DNA from: Ailanthus altissimus
Lineage: Eukaryota; Streptophyta; Magnoliopsida; Sapindales; Simaroubaceae
Direction of reading: 5' to 3'
Assembly: GCA_946807835.1 (NCBI GenBank)
Contig: OX327690.1
Location: forward strand, 12,496,501 to 12,560,500
DNA length: 64,000 nt
Under the pieces are notes generated by a model. It had not been told where the DNA came from and ran no database searches. It was given only the letters and a program-made list of their open reading frames with translations. The first letter of the stretch is position 1. Every line of letters begins with the position of its first letter. The position numbers and the translations under genes were made by a program. Below, piece by piece: positions 57,501-64,000 of this stretch.

Positions 57501-60500
57501 TTAGCATATAGAGGTTTCAGGGACGACAAGCCATTTCAACATGCAACATTACTGTTCAACCACAACTATAATTAAGGGTATAAAAAAGATTAAATTAGAC
57601 AGACAGATATACCTGCATGAAAGACTTTAAGAATGGTGTTGCTACACCAAAACTTGACTTTTCATCCAAATCAATCTTTCGAGAAAGCTCTCCATTTGTA
57701 TAAGCTTTCCAGGAGCCTCTTGAAGAAATATCATCTGACAAAATTGGAGCGGATGTTTTAGTTGTTGCTCTTGAAGACAGAGCTGGAGCACTGGACAACA
57801 GAAAATAATACAAGGAAATCCATATTAAAGAACAGATAATTTTAGGCAGTGAATTTATTGAGATGGAGAAAAAAGAATTCATGTTGTGTTACTGTAGAAG
57901 GTGTAGTGAAAGCAAATGTAGAATTTAATAAAAAGAAATGAAACTGCTAACCTGATTGGAAGATATTTGAAGCGAGGAACTATTGAGCATCTCATAATAT
58001 TTGACTCGGAATTAGTAGGCAGTTTCTGTGCAGTGTCTGTGTACATTCGATTAAGTTGCACAAAGAACCCAAAGAGAACAGCATGCCTCAGGTATGCTTG
58101 CCTCTCATTCTCCCTCAGATATGGCTCATACCTGAATGATGTAAAATAAATTAGAAATCATAAGTAATAAATATTAAAGTACACCTTAATCCAACCATAT
58201 GAAGAAGAAGTTGGATTAGCTCAAACACAACAAAACAGAAACCTCAACAATGTAGATTGCATATAGAAGACAATATATGATATTTGGTCAGTTGTAAAGA
58301 GCAGATTCTCAGTAAACCTAAAAAAAATATTTTTGTTGAAACCTGTAATGTGAAGTTTTGCAATGTGATGACGTGCATGAATTTAAGACAGCAAACAAAT
58401 GTCAATCAATGCCTTCCACTTCAACTTGACAATAATACTGCACATTACTGCATCATAAGGATGATCCTTTGTCATTTTCAAAATCTTAAATTTTGAGTTA
58501 TTGCATAAGCCAAAAATGTAGACAATTCAAAAATGTTTAGTTTGAATTTGCATCTAAACAATTTTATACTCTACTTCCAGCATTTCCAAACTTCTTTAAC
58601 AATTTAATGCCACAATGGTTCAGTAATTTCTATTATGAACAGCAAACTTGACATGAAGGGAAGCACATCAACCATAATGATTCAAGGAAAACAAACCCCT
58701 TGAAAATTCCTCATTTATAGGTAAGGCATGAGCAAGGAAAACACAAGTAATGCAAATTTCAACTGGCAAAGAAAATTTCTCATAATCATTGTTATGAATG
58801 CTCAAACCCCTACAAATTTGCATTATAAAGTTATTTACAGGGATAAAAAATCCTACGTATGCCAGTCAATGGGGTCCAGTCTTTGTGAAAAATGATTAAT
58901 TAAGCCATCAACATGCTCTCTGATGCACGATTTCATTTGGCTTTGATCCTGTTTCCACCTTAAAGAAAACCTTGCCTTCAGATTTTTGTACGACTCCTCA
59001 TTTACTTTGATATCATCCCCGGACAGAATGTCAACTGCAAATCTCAAGTCTAACAAGACTTGCAAAACTCCTTTCTCTGACACTTGCAATTCATGTGCCT
59101 CTATAGTAGAAAGGAAGTTCCTGTAAATGCGTACAACCTGCATGATAAAACTATATGAAAAGGTGACTTTTTTTTAATAATAAACAAGAATAAAATTTTA
59201 TAAAGAAACAAATTATATTGTGAACTAGTAGTTCACACTACACATCTATATAATAAAATACATTCCCAGAATACAGGTTCTAAAACCATCTGTACCCTAC
59301 CTCAATAACCCTAGACAGAGAAGGTAATTGAGAAGAAAATCCACTACAAAACTACCTAAAGGAAACAGCTTGGAGATGCATCCTTCTGTTCAAATCAAAA
59401 AGCCATTCTTCTAATTCAGCAAGATAGATAACTACTTTTTAGCAAACTAAGAGATATGTACAAAATGGAAGATGCAATGAGTTGCAAAATGTGTATAACT
59501 GGGAAGCTGTTCTCAAATGATTTTGTAGGTTTTAATCTGTTCTTGAGGCTTTTTCTGGACTGGTGGTCCACCTTGTGAATTTCTCTCTTCTCTTGTTAAT
59601 ATTTCTAAGAGAGAAGAAAAAAAGAATTGGAAAACACTATTATAATAAGAACCTAAAACCCGTAATCACTGGGCTCTGAGCTTTGGTGGTCTCTAACAAG
59701 TCACAAAATTCATGCTGAGAATCCTTATACAGCAATAACGTGGTGGAGTAAAATCTTTGTCCTTGCTTCTACTTATCATAATAAGCATATCATGCTTCAA
59801 ATGGAAGAAAAAGAAGAAAGAAAAATTTTCCAATATTCCTATCAAATATGGAGTTCTGACAACATGTAGAATATTGTAGACGAAACCATGGGCACAAGAA
59901 AAATGAAGTTACTCGATACGCTTATCAAATTTGAAATTTAGATGACAGTTGAATATCAAAGAGCCAAACAACCATCCGAGACAACTATTCTTGGATTTAA
60001 TAACAACATTCATAACCATCTAGTTTTCACCAAAAACAGTCAGCTTTTATAGTACATAAACCACTATCAGACAGGTGTAGACCATTGGTTACAAAACTGG
60101 ACACATGTTTAACCATTTATTTTAGTTTGCTTTTGCTTCTGCAATTTCTCCAGGGTTAATCATGTTTCCAGAAATAGGAACAAGAATTTCACCTGTTGAT
60201 TGAGGAGTTAAGTAAACCAACTATGATTATAGTAAGGTTCCATTTATGATGATTTAATCCTGGGAATGATTCACTTCTATTTCCTATATAATTTAGTATC
60301 TGGTTTTCTGGATGTATGAGCAGGGTAAAGAGGGTTTAAAATAATTTATGCCCACATATTATAATGTGCATATGGTGTTGTGGGGGGGGGGGGGGGGGGG
60401 GGGGGGGGGGATGTTGGGGGATCAAGGAGTTTTGAAGTCACCTTTCAGGAAACCAAAATCCAGACTCCTGTGTAGGATGAGATGGGTTCAGTAATCAATA

Positions 60501-63500
60501 GGCTGACTAAGATGTAAAAACTTGAAACCAACCCAGTAAATGTAATTTGAAGCCAACTCAAAGCAGACAAAAACCTAGCTACAACCTTCTGTTCATAAGG
60601 TTAACAAAAGCACATCAGCTAATCAATATATCAAAAGATGAAAACAAACAAAAGGAAATTACAACTACTGCAACAAATTTATATATTGCAATAGTTCAAA
60701 AAGAATAAAGGTTCACTACAAGCCACTCCTGAAAGGAAAGGTGGAGGAGAAAGTTGTCGCAAAAGTAACATATAATTTAAAACTGGTACCCCGGACAGCA
60801 TACAAATTTGCAGAGGTTTATAAGGAAGAATGAGATGATGAAGGGAAAAGAAAATGGGCTCCAAATTCTTTTACCTAGGTAACAAACATCTAAATAGTTA
60901 ATTAAAAAAATACTGTTAACAGAAGGTATGATATATAATGACAACAGGTCAATATCGATAAAGTTCTAAAGATGACAATATGCCAACAACAAAAATTCAA
61001 ATATATATTGGATAATTGCTAGCAGTCACAGAGGAGCAAGTAAATTGGACATCGAAGCATGCTGCGTACCTTTTCCAACAGTTGGGATGCAATTTTTTGC
61101 AAAATTGATTTGTCAAGAACATGACCACCAATTCTATGAATTTCTTCACATGCTCGACACAAAAACGAGATGATATAGAGCGAAGGCATGGATGGGAGTG
61201 AAATTTTCATCTCTGACTGACTCTGATCAGATTGTTCTTGCTTGATTACCGTCTCTTCCCACCCCTGCCCCCATATTCAGAAGATGAGACTAATTAATTA
61301 CCAACATGCTTGCATAATAAGAACAACAATGTATAAATAAATTGTGAGCTGGTCACAGTACTGACTACTAGTAGTTATCCGAGTGGAGAATTAATCTAAT
61401 AAATGAGGTTTTTTCTTCTCCCTTTAGAAATGAATGAGAGATCCCTTTACCGGATAAAGCAGGGAGAGAAAAAAAAAAGGAAAGATAATACAGATGCACA
61501 AGTTTACATTGCCATATTCAGCCAAACCACTGTTTTATGTGTCACTCAAGTTATAAAGCCAAGTACCATTCTTTTGTTTTTCTATTAGTCATGTAAGTTT
61601 TATGTAAAGCATTGTCATTCTATAGGGGAAAACTCCAGTCAATATCTGTTTCAGCTAGACACAATACTGTTAACAGAAGGATCTCAAAGCTCCTGAAATG
61701 GATGGAATATTCCAAAGTTTCCTTTAACTGTAATTCTTTATCTCCACTGAAAACAACCAGATTATTTTCAGTAACTAGATCGAGACAAATAAAAATAATC
61801 CCAAATATCCCAGAAGTTAAGAAAAAAATAAACTAAAATAAAACAATAACAAAAAAGAAAGAAAGATCTTCAAAAGAAATGCAAATATTTATCTGGTAAA
61901 AGATAAGGACGCTAACTCTAATGTATCTACACGAAACAGTTCCTGACATAAAAAAGAATCTCTCCAGTAAGTATCCTGCCAAACCCCACCAAGTTAGTGC
62001 CCATGTTAAAACTTGACCATTCACCACTGTGAAAAGAGATCAGGACAGAGAGTTCAGCAGAGCAACCTCCAACTAGTAAGAACTATGGCATCATCAAAAT
62101 CTTGGTATATAAACTGATAATGAATACATAACCACAATGAGTAATACCAAAGCCATATATTTGGATTGCATAAATAACCACACTTCAAATCCTCCATAAA
62201 ATCCATCTGAAATTAGCAGTAAATTCATTAATCTTGATGACCAACAACTCTGGTAATATAATTGTTGAAGAGTAAAAAGGGGCACTACTAGTACCAAAAG
62301 CCAATTCTTGTGAACTACTAAGTCCCCAAAAAAATAGAGATAGAATAAACATGCAATTTTCAAGAGAACAAAGGGTAACCATCATTATCGAAAGCCAGCT
62401 ACTAATACTAATAAAGCACACAAGGTAAATATGGTAGAATACCACAAAAATTTAAGGAGCATCAATACACAAAAAGATGCACAAGCATGCATCCCCTTCT
62501 AGTGAATATAATGAATGGGGAAACTGAATTTGAAACAATAAGCATGTACTTTGAAATAGCATCATCTTTTAAATGCCAAGACTATAAGAAAAAATTGCGA
62601 GTAGAAATTGAAGAGACAGGAGAGGGGTTCAAATGCAAAAGCCCTTGTGAAACTCCATCATGAACTACAAAAATCTCACCAATCAAAGCCCAGTAAAACA
62701 ATGCGTACACATTTATATATATAAAAATATATATACTGCTGTCAAGCAGCACCATGTCATGAAAGAACAGCAAAACCAACATTCCCAATCTTTAGTAAAG
62801 ATGGAGTTCCTGTATCCTGAATGTACTCTTACCTGCCCTAACACAGAGGAAGGACAAGCTTGTAGTACTGATCCTTGTAATCCGACGTATATAATCATGT
62901 ACATATATGCATACATACAATATCAGAAAAAATAGAATCAACAGGAAGTTTGCGACTAAATGCTACTTACCCTCAAAGGACTTGTTGCTGACAATCCATC
63001 ATCTTGTTCAAGATTCCGAGAGAGAATAACAGAAAGCTCATCACATAACCATGATATCCACAAGCTATGTGCTCTAATGCAAAGCTCTTGGCTGGTTATC
63101 ATAAGTTCTTCAAATTTTGGGCTCACACTTTCATTTGCTCCAAGCAGTACAGCAGTCGCAGCTGAAGTTTGTCTTCTAGAGCCAGTGGGACTTTGCTTTC
63201 CGGGGCTATCAGCCATGGGAGAATCAGTAGCCACTCTAGATTGCCTCAACAGGGGTGATAACTTACCGAAAACTGCAGCCATAGTCTCCTTTGCCCAAAA
63301 CCTAAGAGAACCATGTATAACTGGGATATTCTTTAAGTGGTTCTGAAATGAAAACAAAAGGCGTCCAATAAAAAGGGATCTTTCAACAATGATTGCTGTT
63401 GGCACAGACTGAGCATCACAGGTTCCATTTTCCATGGAAGCATATAAGTTATCAAGCTCTCTCTTGAGTTCCATCAGAATTGTTGACATGCTTTCATAAC

Positions 63501-64000
63501 ATTTACTTTGTAGATATGGAACCAGATCCTTCAACCTCAGAGCTGCCTTTGGAGATTCTAAGAAACTCAGTAAATCCTCAAGGACACTCTGACAGCAGCT
63601 GTCTACTGCATCTCTGATTCGACTAACTTCAGGACCAAAATAGGCATTGAGACAAGTTTGAAAATCATTATCTTCAGGCAATGTTTCAAGTCCTAAAATG
63701 GCACCAGCCTTCTTAACAGTGTTATTAGGTTCTATAAACCAAATCCCATCACCTGTAGAAGGTCGATTCAAGTATGCCTGGAAATCAATCCGTTCACTAG
63801 AAGCATCACCTCCTATCACATGAATGGAATTGGTTACATTCACAACTCTCAACAAGTCCTTGAATCCCGAATCAATAATCATTTTCATCCTCCGGACAAA
63901 AGCATCTTCAAAAATCTCATCCCAAAGATCTGCATCATCTTCCAAAATGAGCTCACGGGTCCGACTCCAAGGCAACTCAATCTCTAAGCCAAACACACTC
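51385..64000 (-). CDS. COG1: COG1, conserved oligomeric Golgi complex subunit 1 (3' part, six exons)
   Basis: COG1 belongs to lobe A of the eight-subunit COG tether, which captures retrograde vesicles at Golgi cisternae and keeps Golgi glycosylation enzymes in place. Exons in coding order are 64000-62971, 61264-61070, 59137-58857, 58131-57952, 57790-57613 and 51558-51385, with GT...AG introns of 1706, 1932, 725, 160 and 6054 bp. Joined, they give one open frame of about 678 codons ending in TGA. The frame is still open at the window edge, so the start codon and the N-terminal Vps51/Vps67-type region lie outside; plant COG1 is roughly 1,000 residues or more. Recognisable plant COG1 segments include [39 protein letters not shown] followed across a splice by [20 protein letters not shown], and the C-terminal [11 protein letters not shown]. 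The assignment rests on remembered family similarity plus perfect splice-phase agreement. The gene appears intact in the visible part. Confidence 0.93.
51559..53762 (-). other. Last COG1 intron, part 3' of the retrotransposon in gene sense
   Basis: AT-rich intron sequence. At 52440-52590 a GAACTGACCAGTCGGTCTGG...CGGTTTCCTGTCTGAACCGAAC block marks a small dispersed repeat with partly inverted motifs. Open frames here are not supported. Confidence 0.5.
54090..55103 (+). pseudogene. Copia gag remnant with an internal tandem duplication
   Basis: An ATG near 54091 opens a gag-like start ([14 protein letters not shown]), followed by a frame with [20 protein letters not shown] and LWEELN, which resembles the copia gag (UBN2-like) fold. 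A weak zinc-knuckle trace (HYG then CTNHMLKKC) follows in the duplicated part. Stop codons and frame changes make it non-coding. The 247-bp duplication at 54608-55101 repeats the knuckle region. Confidence 0.65.
54608..55101 (+). repeat. 247-bp tandem duplication, nearly identical copies
   Basis: Two adjacent copies, 54608-54854 and 54855-55101, match base for base except for one C/T difference noticed (CACTCTTAAG against CACTTTTAAG). The surrounding retrotransposon is much more decayed than this. The duplication is therefore recent compared with the insertion, or it is an assembly duplication. Confidence 0.9.
55800..57136 (+). pseudogene. Copia reverse transcriptase and RNase H remnant
   Basis: Reverse transcriptase begins with [15 protein letters not shown]. 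After a frameshift the catalytic strand reads IVYVDDIIV (about 56203-56230), so the YVDD box survives. RNase H follows with [37 protein letters not shown] and [12 protein letters not shown]. The polyprotein tail ([20 protein letters not shown]) runs up to the right LTR. All belong to one Ty1-copia polyprotein, now split over several frames. Confidence 0.85.
57613..57790 (-). CDS. COG1: COG1 exon
   Basis: This is 178 bp. The acceptor GTCCAG precedes TGCTCC, and the first T completes the Ser codon. It encodes a Ser/Thr/Ala-rich segment ([17 protein letters not shown]), then [18 protein letters not shown] and [15 protein letters not shown]. It ends with CAG before the donor GTATAT, phase 0. The next exon is more than 6 kb downstream, beyond an inserted retrotransposon. 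Confidence 0.92.
57952..58131 (-). CDS. COG1: COG1 exon
   Basis: This is 180 bp, starting with the G that completes the split Thr codon and reading on as [20 protein letters not shown] and [17 protein letters not shown]. It ends in ATCAG before GTTAGC, leaving two bases of a Ser codon. The segment [15 protein letters not shown] is a strongly conserved plant COG1 block, so this exon anchors the identification. Confidence 0.93.
58857..59137 (-). CDS. COG1: COG1 exon
   Basis: This is 281 bp, entering in phase 0 after ...CATGCAG and leaving after the second base of a Thr codon (CATAC then GTAGG). It encodes [29 protein letters not shown] and a C-terminal [12 protein letters not shown]. The split Thr codon is completed by the first base of the next exon. 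A stop codon reached by reading through the donor is intronic. Confidence 0.93.
60382..60410 (+). repeat. Homopolymer run of 29 G in a COG1 intron
   Basis: Twenty-nine uninterrupted G residues follow GGTGTTGT and are followed by ATGTTGGGGG. The run lies in the 1932-bp intron between the exons ending at 61070 and starting at 59137. On the transcribed sense of COG1 it is a C run. Such tracts can form quadruplex or i-motif structures and are prone to slippage and sequencing error. Confidence 0.95.
61070..61264 (-). CDS. COG1: COG1 exon
   Basis: This is 195 bp, 65 codons, phase 0 at both ends. The acceptor ...GGGGCAG precedes GGGTGGGAAGAG (Gly-Trp-Glu-Glu), and the donor is AAAAG followed by GTACGC. 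It encodes a Gln/Ser-rich start ([13 protein letters not shown]), then [20 protein letters not shown] and [20 protein letters not shown], one of the best conserved parts of plant COG1. An ATG inside it is internal, not a start. Confidence 0.93.
62971..64000 (-). CDS. COG1: COG1 large internal exon (5' end outside window)
   Basis: This exon gives 343 codons beginning in the middle of the protein. A GTG codon at 63996 is not a start, because the frame runs on upstream as Ser-Val-Phe-Gly to the window edge. The exon encodes an acidic stretch ([17 protein letters not shown]) and then mostly helical sequence, as expected for a COG subunit. A low-complexity Ser/Pro/Thr linker ([20 protein letters not shown]) precedes [20 protein letters not shown]. 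It ends in AGG followed by the donor GTAAGT, phase 0. Confidence 0.93.
62972..62982 (-). promoter_or_regulatory. Phase-0 splice donor context of the large COG1 exon
   Basis: CCTTTGAGG precedes GTAAGT at 62970-62965, an exact consensus donor. Reading through it gives a spurious four-residue extension, so the true exon end is 62971. Confidence 0.85.

Noticed and set aside
62660..62935. 91-codon plus-strand frame in the first COG1 intron of the window
   Set aside because: It lies in an intron on the opposite strand, has repetitive TATA-type sequence and no domain.
62960..63346. 128-codon plus-strand frame
   Set aside because: It is the antisense shadow of the large COG1 exon.

Overview
The window looks like AT-rich, gene-poor nuclear DNA of a flowering plant, most likely a eudicot. 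The evidence is nested LTR retrotransposons, Mutator-like elements (MULEs) carrying Ulp1-type protease genes, long AT-rich tandem arrays, and one intron-rich plant housekeeping gene. Nothing bacterial, viral or organellar was recognised.

Only one ordinary host gene is supported. It is the 3' two thirds of COG1, a subunit of the conserved oligomeric Golgi (COG) vesicle-tethering complex, on the minus strand from the right edge of the window down to 51385. Six coding exons join in frame and end in a stop codon. The 5' end lies beyond base 64000. The last intron is about 6 kb and holds a decayed Ty1-copia element in antisense orientation. Another intron holds an uninterrupted run of 29 G.

Layout. 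1-8.1 kb: decayed Ty3-gypsy DNA (minus-strand integrase and polyprotein tail near 7.3-7.9 kb), split by a 2287-bp copia-type solo LTR (726-3012, TSD catat) and by a TG...CA LTR-like element (5466-6819). 9-13.7 kb: a TIR element, then a decayed intron-containing Ulp1 (C48) protease gene. 14.07-20.86 kb: a MULE with ~600-bp inverted ends, a near-perfect 9-bp target duplication, a DUF1985-Ulp1 gene, and nested hairpin and LTR insertions. 20.9-22.6 kb: a TIR element bracketed by 101-bp direct repeats. 23.3-38.6 kb: a large composite of hexamer-based (AATTTN) arrays in plus orientation on the left and minus on the right. It is interrupted by a short SINE with a 14-bp target duplication, two related fold-back MULE-MITEs, a 22-bp-repeat fold-back element, and a 2824-bp solo LTR with a perfect TSD. 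39.7-43.15 kb: the 3' part of a minus-strand Ty1-copia element with its LTR. 43.15-49.43 kb: a two-gene MULE, with a mudrA-like transposase (+) converging on a DUF1985-Ulp1 gene (-). 51.4-64 kb: COG1.

The genes do not form a pathway. The common theme is transposon biology. Three separate remnants of the MULE-Ulp1 lineage occur within 40 kb, each carrying a recognisable piece of the cysteine-protease active site. All transposon reading frames are interrupted, several by changes that fit C-to-T decay of methylated DNA. All identifications come from reading the sequence; no database search was run.
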